Source of the DNA: Talinum fruticosum
Lineage: Eukaryota > Streptophyta > Magnoliopsida > Caryophyllales > Talinaceae
Assembly: GCA_021018815.1 (NCBI GenBank)
Contig: JAITYX010000100.1
Coordinates: 1,426,001 to 1,490,000 of the forward strand
Direction: 5' to 3'
Length of the DNA stretch: 64,000 nucleotides
Under the pieces are notes generated by a model that did not search any database, was not told where the DNA came from, and worked only from the letters and a program-made list of their open reading frames with translations. The position numbers and the translations under genes are program-made. How positions within the stretch are numbered: position 1 is the stretch's first letter; each line of letters starts with the position of its first letter. Positions 25,534 to 41,000 of this stretch are shown here, one piece after another.

Positions 25534-28500
25534 ATGAACTCTCTTAATCAGTATGTGGTAGTGATGAGGCACGGCGATCGTCGGGACAACTTCGACGCTT
25601 CGTGGGTCAAAACGGCGGAGCGGCCGTGGGACCCACCTCTAGTCGAAGCCGGACTCTCCAGAGCCTTCCGCACTGGCCGTGAGCTCCGCCACCGGCTGGG
25701 GTTTCCGATCCACCGTGTGTTTGTCTCCCCCTTCCTCCGCTGCGTTCAGACCGCTTCAGAGGTCGTCTCCGCCCTCTGTGCCACCAACGATGATGGTACC
25801 TCCGAAAACTCCGACGGTGGTTCAGTTGCCATTAACCCATGTGAAATCAAGGTGAAATTTTGATGAATTTTGTGTGAACTTTGACTTTTGGGTGTTTGAT
25901 AAAATGGGGTTTAATTGGTTGTATGAATTGATGTTTGATTGATGGTTCACGGCTTAAAATGGCTTGTTAAGAATTCTTCTCATCATCTTTGCAAAAAGGT
26001 TTTCTTTTCTGGGTGCTTTTTCATTGGGAGTTTCTGTCTGTCTGTTCTTTTCTTGTGACGTTTTCTTAGTTTGTGGACGCTTTCATCGAGTGTGAGGTTA
26101 AGGTCTTATTTTCTTTATACTGTTTCATCGGCATAAGTAGTATAAAGATGATGTTAGAAGTAGCAGCGAAAACTTTGTATCAACTTTTCGTGATATAATT
26201 ATGCATAGAAAATATATATCATGGCAAGCTTTACAAAAACTTTTCTTCCGCAATGGAATTTGGAATGTGATACTTTGACTGTAGTCACTTTTTCTCTTGT
26301 TGTTTCTTTTCCCCCTTTTTTTGGTGCGCGGGGAGGGGAAATAGCAAGGAATAAGGTGGTATATGAAAGTCATTAAGGGAGGCATGAAATTACTACTTGA
26401 AGATCTATGTTGTTAAGATGAATTGCATAGGGTATTGGCAGATGATTGGTTTGATTAACCTGAGCTTGAGATTCCTGTTCCTTGTGTGGCAAATGAACTG
26501 TGTACAGGCCAAGTGCTCAACTCCATGCAGACAAAACAAAGGCTTTATTCACGAAGTATTGACAGCTACATCGATGTGGAACCTTATACTAGCAAATTAG
26601 TATCCAAAGTCAATTATTGACCACAAACAACTTAATTTAGAAATTAGAATCATTTATGGCACCAACACCCGACATAATGTGAGACTCTTTATCCTAAAAA
26701 CAGCAAATTATGACAGGAAAAGCTGCCATTGGTTTTTGTGAAATTGATGTGAGCAACTTAAGAGTCGTTGTCAATACCAAACCCAAGTCCTGCTTAAGAA
26801 TATCGCAAAGTTTAGTTGAGTAACTATGTATTATTTTGGTTAGCTCGTCTATTCAGAGTGAATTCTTTTCATTTTTGTTCATACAGAAAAGCTTATATCA
26901 TTTATCTACAGGATAGTGATATTTTCTTTATATTTCAACAAGTGTCTAGAATTCAATTCCATGCCATTCCTTGTTGTGCTTAGCCGTGGAACTTATAAGT
27001 GTTATGTCAGTTAGTGCCATCGAGTTTTATATGCTTGCTGTTGCCACAATTGTTTTTTCAAGTGCTAACTGATTCTCATTCTAGATCCTCAAATTTTATG
27101 ATCTATATATAAGGTTTTACCAGCTGAGATGGTGACTTTGAATGGGAAATGAATGTAGCTTAATCTGACAGCCACTACAGATGAGGCGATTTGAACTAGA
27201 AAAATAAAGGGGTTTTGGTTTCCTAAACGTAACAAAATATATATATTTGTTCCTTAACAGGAAAGCTTATTGCTTGCTCTTGTTTTTATTCTTTTTGTCA
27301 GGGGGATTCTGTTGTTCGGAATTTGAAATAATGAATTGCTCCCTTTGTCTCATCTAACCATTTTTTGTTGACTTGGGTTTCACTTGCTTGTTCTCTCCCA
27401 TCCACACTCCCTTTCCACTTAGCATTCCTTCTTTAGCAATCCCTCCAGCCTCCCATTGCCACAGTTATCTCATTTAGTCAAGTAGATGAAGAAAGTATTT
27501 TTAGGATTTATTAGTATCTTACTCATCTTGACTGCCATCAAGATTGAAACATGGTATCCAGTATGACTGTTGGGATTGGCTGTGTCAAGGATTTTGGTTA
27601 TCTAGTGATTCTGCCTTGCCTTTTTCAGTTTGGTTTATTGATGGGTTTCAGTGATAGGATACCCTTTTTCGATCTACTTATGGATACATTAATGCTGAAT
27701 TTCTTAAGCAATGAGCAGACATGCTCTATTCAACGACCCAAGCATGACATCCTGCAAAACTGGTTTTAAAATCGTAACTTTAGATCCATGGATATCAAAT
27801 CTCAGCCATTGAGTGTACTGTTGATTTTTTCTTGAACTTGTTTGCAGGTATCTATTGAGTATGGACTGTGTGAGATGTTGAACAGAGAAGCCATAAGGCC
27901 TGAGGTAGCACCTAAAGACGGGGACTTTCATTTCAATCTTTCTGAGCTTGAAGCCATGCTACCAGTTGGAACTGCTGACCATGCTGCTGAAAGGATTTAC
28001 CGTGAGGTAATTGTACCATCTTTTTCTTTTAATAATTAGGAATGCTGGATATGATAAGCATGCATGCACTGACATCAATTATTTCTGGAGCAACTCTAGA
28101 TGCCACGATGGGAAGAAACTGTTTTAGCCTCGCGGAGCAGATATGAGCATGTCATTCAGGCGCTTGCAGATAGATATCCTTCGGAAAATTTGTTGTTTGT
28201 TACACATGGTTAGTGTTTTTCCTCACGTACTCTGTTTTGATTTAGTGTTCTCTTCTGCGTCATAAATGCCACACCTTCACTGTAAAGCTTTTGAGATAGA
28301 GGGCGAGAAGTTAAAAAGCATCTTTCCAGAACATGTGGAGGAAAATGTTGCTCTTGCCGATGATCGTACTGTTCATGCACTCTGTTTTCTCTTTCCAAAT
28401 CCCTGTTCCCTAATTTGCTTAGTTCATTTCAACTCAGGTATCCATATTAGATATGCAATGGATCCTTGATTCATCATTTTCAAACTACAACTAAAAAGGG

Positions 28501-28950
28501 CTCAATTTTCTGAAAATGGTTTGATTTTAATTCCTAAACCTGCACTTTGATACTCTTATCCAAGTGACACTGTCAGTGTCAGTTGCTGCCCGCCATTGGC
28601 ATGAACTGAATCTTAGATTTTAGTTTGTTGACAATCTCATATCCGAATGCTTTCACATCTTTAAGCCCATAATATCCCAAACATGATATAAATAACCCTA
28701 GGAAATATCAAAGTTTACCCATTGATATATTTCTCTGCTATGCAGGTGAAGCTGTTGGTGTTTCAGTTTCGACATTTCTGAAAGGTTCTGTTGTTTATGA
28801 AGTGAACTATTGTGCTTATTGCCAAGCTCAAAGGAGCATGACCATGTGGGATAGAGATTCTTTTGGTGCTGGAAACTTTCAATTAGTCACTTCCCCAGAA
28901 AAACCGGTGTCCAATACTACACAAATAGCACCTTGTCTGATGGATTATGA
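25534..28950 (+). CDS. Histidine phosphatase (phosphoglycerate mutase-like) protein (one frameshift)
   Basis: Four exons: 25534-25851, 27848-28006, 28100-28208 and 28746-28950, 263 residues when corrected. The branch-1 histidine phosphatase signature VVVMRHGDRRDNF gives the phospho-acceptor His13. VFVSPFLRCVQTASEV is the second phosphate-binding block, and LLFVTHGEAVG supplies the second catalytic histidine (His195). The family is the plant group annotated as phosphoglycerate mutase family or UBASH3-like; its substrate is not established. As read, the last exon runs past the family end to a stop at 29176 because the A-run 28899-28903 is one base short. With one more A the protein continues PEKTGVQYYTNSTLSDGL and stops at 28948-28950. 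The transcript leader is a (GA)n tract at 25499-25532. Intron 1 is about 2 kb (25852-27847) without recognised inserts. Confidence 0.9.
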
Positions 28951-29742
28951 TCTTTGCTTTGTGAAGACCCGCATTTCTCCATTCCTCGGAGTTTCCTTCT
29001 GTTTTCTGAATAATTTTTCACATCCTCATGGCGCAAGATTCATTCTTTTGGTGAGGATATATAATGTTCCAAGCTGTAAACTCCTGATGACCATTGTGCC
29101 TTGCAAACATTCTTTGAGCAAGTCTCGGCGTGATAAGGCTTCAGGGTCGTTATTCATAAATGTATGTACAATATGATCCCATTCATTGCAAACATTATTG
29201 TTGAAGGTTTGAGTAAAGAAAAAAGTGCAATTGCTTGTTATGTTTGAATAAATACTTCTTCACTTTAACTTTTTTTTAAAAAAAGTTTTAATTAGATATG
29301 GGAAGCTAATCGAAATCTGAAACATCTAAAAAATGAACCCAATTAAAGCTCAATTAAGGTAATTCCAATTTCAATAGATCTGATATAATTTCACTTAAAT
29401 ATAAATTTTGCTAATTCTATAACAAGTGAAAAAATCGCTAACTTCTATAAAAACTAACTCTACGTCCGCAATACCCAATCATGAAACATTAGATCAAAAC
29501 ATTACTCAAACCTATATGAACCATGTTTGCCATATTAATAGGGTTCTCCAGTATTTTTGGATTTGGATGAGATCCCGTAAATCAGAAGATATCTGATCTC
29601 ATAACATTAGAGGCAAGTCTATGACACTAGAACAAGAAATTAACAACATTCTTACAGAAATTTAATCAACTACAAAGAAAACCCAAGTCTTTAAAGTTAG
29701 TCATTAGCCACAGAGGAGTCATACAAGTTAGCCCTACTCAAC
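28951..29742. other. 3' flanks of convergent phosphatase and DUO1 genes
   Basis: This is 3'UTR of both genes plus AT-rich spacer. The open frame that runs from the phosphatase gene to 29176 is explained by the frameshift at 28899-28903. Nothing else is recognised. Confidence 0.6.
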
Positions 29743-31949
29743 CTACCACTGAGAGGGGCTCGGCAGGGGTTCGATCTGATCAAACATGTCTGGAGGGAAA
29801 TCATCAAAGAAGCTGTCGGGGGCCATAGGGTTGTCATTCGCTTCCTTTACTTCCATCTGGCTGCTACTTTCTCCTGCTCCTCCTAAACAGGGCAGAAGCC
29901 GAAACCCATCATCGAGCAGTGCAGGCTCATATGAGCACCCAAATGGCTCGAGAAAGCTGGCATCGAGCCTGTCTATGAGTTCCTGGGTTTCTTGGGGGAA
30001 TGGAAGGTCTGCCGGAAGGTTGGGAATGGAAGGGAAAGGAAATTCCTGCAGTTGTAAATCATAGCTGTTTGGGTACTTGGTGATGGGAACTGGATCGACG
30101 TTGATGTGGTTGTCAGTCTCAGGATCTGAATAGCTTGGGTTTACCAATGGTGGCATTTTCATGGGGATGGGGATAGTGCTTGTTTCTGGGTAGGATGAGA
30201 TGGAGCTCCTCTGCCTTTTTGAAGATGTTTCTCCCTCCTTTACACAACTGCTGATCTTGGTAGCCTGAAAATTGACAATTAAGACAATGAAAGGCTAATT
30301 TTTTTGCTTACACTTCACAACTAAGAGAAGAACAGTCCCCCTCTCCCCCGCCCCCAAAAAAAATGGAGCATATATAAAAAAAGTTTGGAGTCACAAACTA
30401 TTACGAACTCCTCTTATGACAAAGCCAATAAAGAAACACTCAATCACAAAAGAAAAGAAGAGATTGAGGGTTGGATATCGCGTACCTGAAGAGAGAGGGA
30501 ATGGTCCCTTTTGGCAGCGAAAGTGGCAGTTGAAGAAGAAGAGGAAGAACAAGACTTGTGAGATTTGTTCGGAGGTGAAGAAGAATTGGGAGACTGAGAA
30601 TGAGAGTGTTGAAGAATCCTAGCCAGCCTCTTCTGCCTACTACTCCAAAAGTTCTTGACATCGTTGTCGGTTCTTCCTGGCAAATGCGTGGCTATCGTTG
30701 CCCATTTGTTCCCCAGTTGTGCCTGCAATTCTATCACTACCCTCTCTTCTTCTGCTGTGAACTTGCACCCACTTCCATTTTCCAAACCCAAAAAAGAATA
30801 AAAACTCATCATGAAATGCCCAAAAACTACATAACGAAAAAGGAAAATCATCAAACGCCCATTTAAAGAGAACAAAAATAAACTGAATGTATCATAGACT
30901 TTGGTTTCGTGAGGAACCCGTCATAGATATGAACACCTATATATATAATACTAGTAGTTAATTCATGTAGTTTTTCTCCAGAAACAAAAGAACAGCAAAA
31001 TGGGGAGAGCAACGTTGTGGAAACAGGAACAATTACGGATACTACAGAGAGTCCTGTTCAGGCTGAAGCATATCAATAAGGATCCAGAAGTAAACATAAA
31101 TGTCAGTGAGAGTACTTCAGAGATGAAAGAAAATCAACTTAGTCGGGTATGTATTTACTATCTCTCTTATGCATGTAGTTATGTTTATGTGAGTGGAATA
31201 TATGTTTTACATGCGTAGAATTATGGCATCCATTTCCTCATTGCAGGCATCTGTAAGCAGTGTTTTACGAGCCACCTCTGCAACCTCTCACACAGAAACT
31301 AGTAGGTATGATATCTGTCCATTGATCTCTTCTGCCATTGTCCTTGTTAAAGTTAAATATTTGGCGTTTAAGCATTCATTTTTCATTCTCAACAGAAGCC
31401 GAGTACCTCGTTGTGGAGAAGGCATTTGACAAAAGCAGAAAAGTGGAGCAGAAACTCCAGTCTCCCTCTGTGGGGTAAGAATTCTTGTTCCAACCTTAAT
31501 CTTGTGATGGGTTTATACTGTTAACGTTAATCCATGTTGGTGGCTCTTATTTAAGGTGGTAACAGGTCAAGAAATGTCAATTACAACAACAAAAAAAAAT
31601 CTTGTATTACATTGTCACAAAAAAACTTTGTTCCCTCAAACAAACACCGGACAAGACAGAGATTGATTTCGTTCCAACAACAAACAATAATGCAAGAAGA
31701 CATGAATGAGGAATGAAAATAATCTCACTTCTTCAAGTTGGGTCGGAGCTTGTTAACCCAACGGAGGCGGCAGGACTTGCCGGTGCGTTGAAGGAGGCCT
31801 TTGGATCGAATGGAGCTCCAGTCGCGAGGGCCGTGTCTTTTAACATGGTTGATCAACACTTGGTCTTCTTCAGGCTTCCATGGCCCCTTCTTTATCATCC
31901 CTCCTCCTACTTCACCATTAATCCTACTCAGTTTGCTAATCTCATCCAT
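29743..31949 (-). CDS. DUO1: R2R3-MYB transcription factor DUO POLLEN 1
   Basis: Three exons (- strand): 31729-31949, 30486-30771 and 29743-30264, 342 residues, frame intact. The R2 repeat reads KKGPWKPEEDQVLINHVKR, with GPRDWSSIRSKGLLQRTGKS and RLRWVNKLRPNLK. Exon 2 joins as LKNGCKFTAEEERVVIEL, and R3 ends NDVKNFWSSRQKRLARIL. The NGCKF entry into R3 and WSSIRSKGLLQRTGKSCRLRW are hallmarks of DUO1 rather than of other MYBs. The tail is Ser-rich, then acidic and Pro-rich (FFDDFPPDMFDQIEPLP), a likely activation region. In Arabidopsis DUO1 is specific to the male germline and drives generative-cell division and sperm gene expression. The ATG at 31947-31949 is used; Met18 (MIKKGPW) is an alternative nearer to the usual start. 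Intron 1 (30772-31728) carries a foreign exon cluster in the opposite orientation. NFS2 diverges from it 305 bases away. Confidence 0.93.
30190..30210 (-). promoter_or_regulatory. Diverged miR159-like target site in DUO1 exon 3
   Basis: The sense strand reads AGGAGCTCC followed by ATCTCATCC. In Arabidopsis DUO1 is a known miR159 target with a core of GGAGCUCCAU followed by AUCC. The 5' half of the target (GGAGCTCC) is kept here, but mismatches fall opposite miR159 positions 3, 8, 10 and 12, including the cleavage position. It may be a relic site with weak or lost control. Reading the site as homologous is an inference from its position in the exon after the MYB domain and the shared core. Confidence 0.4.
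30982..31474 (+). pseudogene. Unidentified three-exon gene fragment, antisense within DUO1 intron 1
   Basis: Three coding-like blocks with canonical splice sites lie on the + strand: 30982-31146, 31247-31305 and 31396-31474. They read TKEQQNGESNVVETGT and TDTTESPVQAEAYQ, then (after a one-base break near 31076) KDPEVNINVSESTSEMKENQ, then ASVSSVLRATSATSHTE, then EAEYLVVEKAFDKSRKVEQK. The second-to-third junction is out of phase as read. The fragment has no start, no stop context and no neighbours that could extend it, since it is flanked on both sides by DUO1. The parent gene is not recognised. It looks like genomic gene capture with introns retained, as Helitrons or Pack-MULEs do; no element ends were identified. 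Confidence 0.5.
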
Positions 31950-32254
31950 CTCTCTCTCTCTGTCTCTCTATCTCACATCCTCTGTGTTTTCACATCCTGT
32001 GTTTTTTGTATGTACTGCGTTAGGCGGCAGTTAATGTAAGATTCTGTTTTTTTTTTAAAAATAAAAACACCCACTTCACCCACTCATCCTCACTTATTAC
32101 CCTCTCTCTCTCTCCTCTGACCCTCTCTCTCCTCTTGTAACCGACGCGCTCTATCTCTCCTCCTAAAATCTCTCCCACTCCCTTCCCCCCGTAAACCTCT
32201 TCCAGTGGTGGTGGCTGCAACATAAGCCTTTGGAGAGAAACAAAGCTACCTCCA
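31950..32254. promoter_or_regulatory. Compact divergent promoter between DUO1 and NFS2
   Basis: Only 305 bases separate the two start codons. The interval carries pyrimidine-rich microsatellites on the + strand (TCTCTCTC at about 31950-31967 and CTCTCTCTCTC at about 32101-32135), typical of plant 5' leaders. No clear TATA box is seen for either gene. Confidence 0.6.
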
Positions 32255-37070
<4,816 letters not shown>

Positions 37071-38077
37071 GAGATGAAATATAAAAGCCAACTGTTGGTA
37101 ACCTGTATTTTGAAGGGGCCCTTTAATCCTCTTGTATATTTGGTGTAATCCCATAAAATTAAAGTCTCCAAACTTTAGATTGACTTTGTCCAACTGTTAG
37201 ATGGAATTACATTTTTGAGTGGTAATATAACAATATGCAATAAATTGAAACTCAGGCAAATCTCCAAATTCTATACAATTCCACAAACGAAGCCAAGTTT
37301 GGGTCAAGTTATTGATTTATTGCCTTCACCAAAAGTCCGGTTCATATTTCTCTTACACTTTGAATATTGAGGTAGTTAGAACAGCAAAGGGGTGGTGGGC
37401 GGTTAGATAGCGCGTAGGTCTCATAGCTTGTTGAGTTATCCTGAGGTCCCATAATTTTTTTGGCATGTATTTTTGTCGTGCAAACAGCAAGTGATAAGGC
37501 TAAGCTATACTGCTCATCGAGCAATGAATGGAACTTTTAGAGTGCGGAGAGATATTAACGTCATTATCATAATCACATTAACATGTAAATTACTAAAATC
37601 ATTGTTATGCCATTCATGGTTGAGCAGCTTGACCACCTCAATTAATTCCTTTCTGCTTAATTTGTGGAAGAAAACCATTCGGTATCACCAGTCTTTGTCT
37701 TAGCGAAGGGCCAAGACAACATTATAGACATTTACATGATAAAAACTACTCTGAAATATTCACAAATGGGGCACCAAAACTACTACCTTCTGTCATTCAA
37801 CTTTAGTGTCTATACCTCAAGCACAGCTAGACAAAATCCAAACTTGCTGTCAAACCCAACCCAGCCCTGGAATTCTACATGGAAACTTGCAAATATTTGA
37901 CACATTTCTTCGTGATCTTCACTTCTGGTACCAACTTCTCTCCAACCATCAGATTTTGATTACTTGACTGTGCCCCGGGATCGATCGCATTTGTGAGGCC
38001 CCCTTGATCCCTTATCATGGATTAGATTTACTATCCAAGTGAGTGTTCAATTTTCTCTAACTACTGTATATCATCAC
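37071..38077. other. Spacer between convergent NFS2 and SWIM genes
   Basis: This contains the NFS2 3'UTR (to about 37.25 kb) and the 3' flank of the SWIM gene. Short open frames in the middle show no family resemblance. Confidence 0.6.
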
Positions 38078-41000
38078 CTAAGTTTCAGAATCACATTGCT
38101 TTTGAGTTAAGCTACCTACTTCATCCAACCCTGTTGGCTGTTCGGCAGCCTCACTGATGCCCTGATTATTATTATAATCACCTGATTCATCAGTTTCATT
38201 CTCTGGAGCTGATGATCCTCCGTGTTTGTTTCTTAAACCTGGGTCATTAACAGGACTTTCTACTGCCCTGCCACCATCTTTCTTGGAATCTTCCCTTCCA
38301 TCATCATCATCATCATCTATACCAGTAATTTTCCTTTTCTTGGCTGGAGGAATCTCAGCTTCTGATGAGGGTATTGAACTGAAATCTAACCGGGGATCAA
38401 TTTTATTGGTAGCAGAATTAGACGGCCCTACAATAGTGTCACTGTTGTCGCCGTGCTGATCTATGACTGAGCAAGGATCATTCAAATCCATGGAGTATGG
38501 GACATCAATAGATTGAGGCTCTGCATCTGCTATTTGTTCATGACAGCCTTGACCCGAGATCTCATGTTCATGTTCACTTTGGTTCCCATAATTATCATCT
38601 CTTGGCATCTCATTCCCATCCAGTGACAGAATATCAGCTGGTAGGACTCCATGCATGGCAAATAAGCCAGATGGGGAGGCACATATGGATGACGGGTCAA
38701 TGTCCATCTCTTCATGAAGAGCACTCTCACCACATGGACCTTCTACAATAATATCAGGGCCCCATGACCTGCCATCAAGGTCCAAATCAACCGTAGATTG
38801 AGTCCGGGTCTGTATTAATGCATCTTGGTGTTCCTTTGTAGACAGTAAGGTGCCTGCATCGGGCTCAATCTCATTTACCATGCTCCTATTGTTGCCTAAA
38901 CTGGTCAATGCATTTAGCTGTGTCTGTAGAAAGGAAGCTAGGGAAACAGCATGATCACGAATCAGAGAATCATGAGGTGGGCAATGAAGCATTTTGATCA
39001 GCACCTGCTTGTATTGGGATAAGCTGAGAGAAGGTTTACTAGGCCCTTTTTTTCGATAGACCTGTTTAACTTTGAAAACATGCTCGCATAAGAAGCCCCT
39101 TTCAGACTTGGTGCAACTGCATATAGAAAACTCAGAACCAGGGTTGAATACCAAATGGAACTTGTCTGGATTTTCACGGTCTGTGACTTTTGCACATTGA
39201 TCTTCCAAATTGACATCAGAATCAGGGATCTGCAATGAACTCCGGAAAGATGTTGATCCATTCACCCACTCATCTTTCCAGTACCGGGCAAAATCATGTT
39301 TCCCTGGATACTCATCGAGCCAAAAGAATGAGTGCACTTTTGTGGCCAGCTTATCCGTCAACCAATCAACGCGTTGATATACACAGGGATCTTTCTCATT
39401 TAACACTCTAACCATGCAGCTGCCGGTGATAATATTCTATAGCTGAACTAGTCTCCTGGCTGCTAAGAGGAAGAGTCTGCAAACCACTGATCCAAGACCC
39501 TGCAATTGCAATGCGATTCAAATATGAAACAGGCAAAAGAAACTCTCGACTCAGATCAAAAATATTTAATGACCTATTCTTTTTCTAATGTTGTGCAGTC
39601 CAACCTTGAGTGAAAATGGCATTTTGCTATGAAGTCAAATTTTATTGAAACATATAGCATGACAAACTTTAACATTAAGACCCTGTGATGGAGATCAAAC
39701 TCCATTGCATGTTTCAGACCAGTCAGGAGCCCCAACTAGCCCAGCAAACACCAGCAAAGAGGTTAAGGAAGTCATGGCAAGGGTTAAACAACAGCTGCTC
39801 AAAATTGATCATGACCAGCTGGCTGGTCAGTTAGAGCACAGTGCTTGCAGGGGTACCACACCTTCCCCATCATCAAGATCAAGGTGTCTTTTGTTCTCCT
39901 ACCAAATTTCAAGCCCAGATAGTCACCAGGGAAGATTTGGCACAAGTGTTTTGGAAGTGATGCTAACTGGTGGCTACTTTCAGGCCAAGCTGCTAAAGGA
40001 GCTGTCCTTAGTCAATCTTTGAATCATGTTTTGGGAGACTTTAGGGCATAAAAATGTGTCAAAATAATTATCATGTAACATGCACAAAGTTGATTTTTCA
40101 GCTGCTTCAAGAATTGCTTTTATCCAGCAAGTGTCCTTGGAACAGCCTATTGTCCAGCCAGTCAAGTCCAGCTACAAATTCCTTTTGGGAAGTCCTAGGA
40201 GAGTTACAACTTGCTACACATACTCAAATTGGAATCAAATTTTGCTCCAGCCAGCTGCCACCTCATTTGCTTGCCTCCATTTCCTCTTGAGGTGTCAAGT
40301 TCTTATTAGTTACTGAATTTTCTAATTTTTCTGCTTGTTTTTTGTTTTCAGTTTTCCATAACTGGTGCCTTGTACTGTGTTCTCTTTTTGCTGTTTATGG
40401 CTTGTACGAGGTGAGGTCGAGCTGATTACTATAAAAGCTTCCCTCCCTTCAGTTTGCAATCAGACTTTGATGAATTAAGAAAAGCTTGAAGTTGGTTTAA
40501 CTCTCTCAAACCCTAGTTCTGTATCTTGAGGTTGGCCCCTCAAGTGGTGATATCTAGGTCTTGTTTGCTCAATCTGGTAGTGATATCTGTATCCAAATTG
40601 ATCAAACAAGATTGGCCCATGTGAGACAAGCTGTGGTGTTTCTGTATCAGCTTGCATCACTTGATTATCCAACCTTGCTGTTTTTCAGTTCTTGCTGTTC
40701 TGTTTCTGTTTTCAGTTACTTGTGAGCTTGTGATCATCATCTGCTAGGCTAGATACATCACCTTGACAGTCCTACATCCATAAACGAAAGGTCTAGAAGA
40801 AAGGAAGCGTGCACACAATATAAGCAGTTTGCACAACTTCAAATAAAATGTAGATAATAATGCAGAAAAAGGAACAAAATTTACACCAAGAGGAAAGTGC
40901 CTAACCGATTCTGGGGTACCAGATAGCTTTGAAGTACTCAATGAACTCCGAGTTATCCACAAAGTCTTTCATGAACTCATCAAATAATTTCACAGTTCCT

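Noticed and set aside
25852..27847. Extra exons in intron 1 of the phosphatase gene
   Set aside because: Exons 1 and 2 join in phase and give continuous family sequence; the short frames inside lack splice sites.
29743..31949. GAMYB (MYB33/65/101) identity for the MYB gene
   Set aside because: The NGCKF entry into R3, the WSSIRSKGLLQRTGKSCRLRW string and three-exon structure fit DUO1 better.
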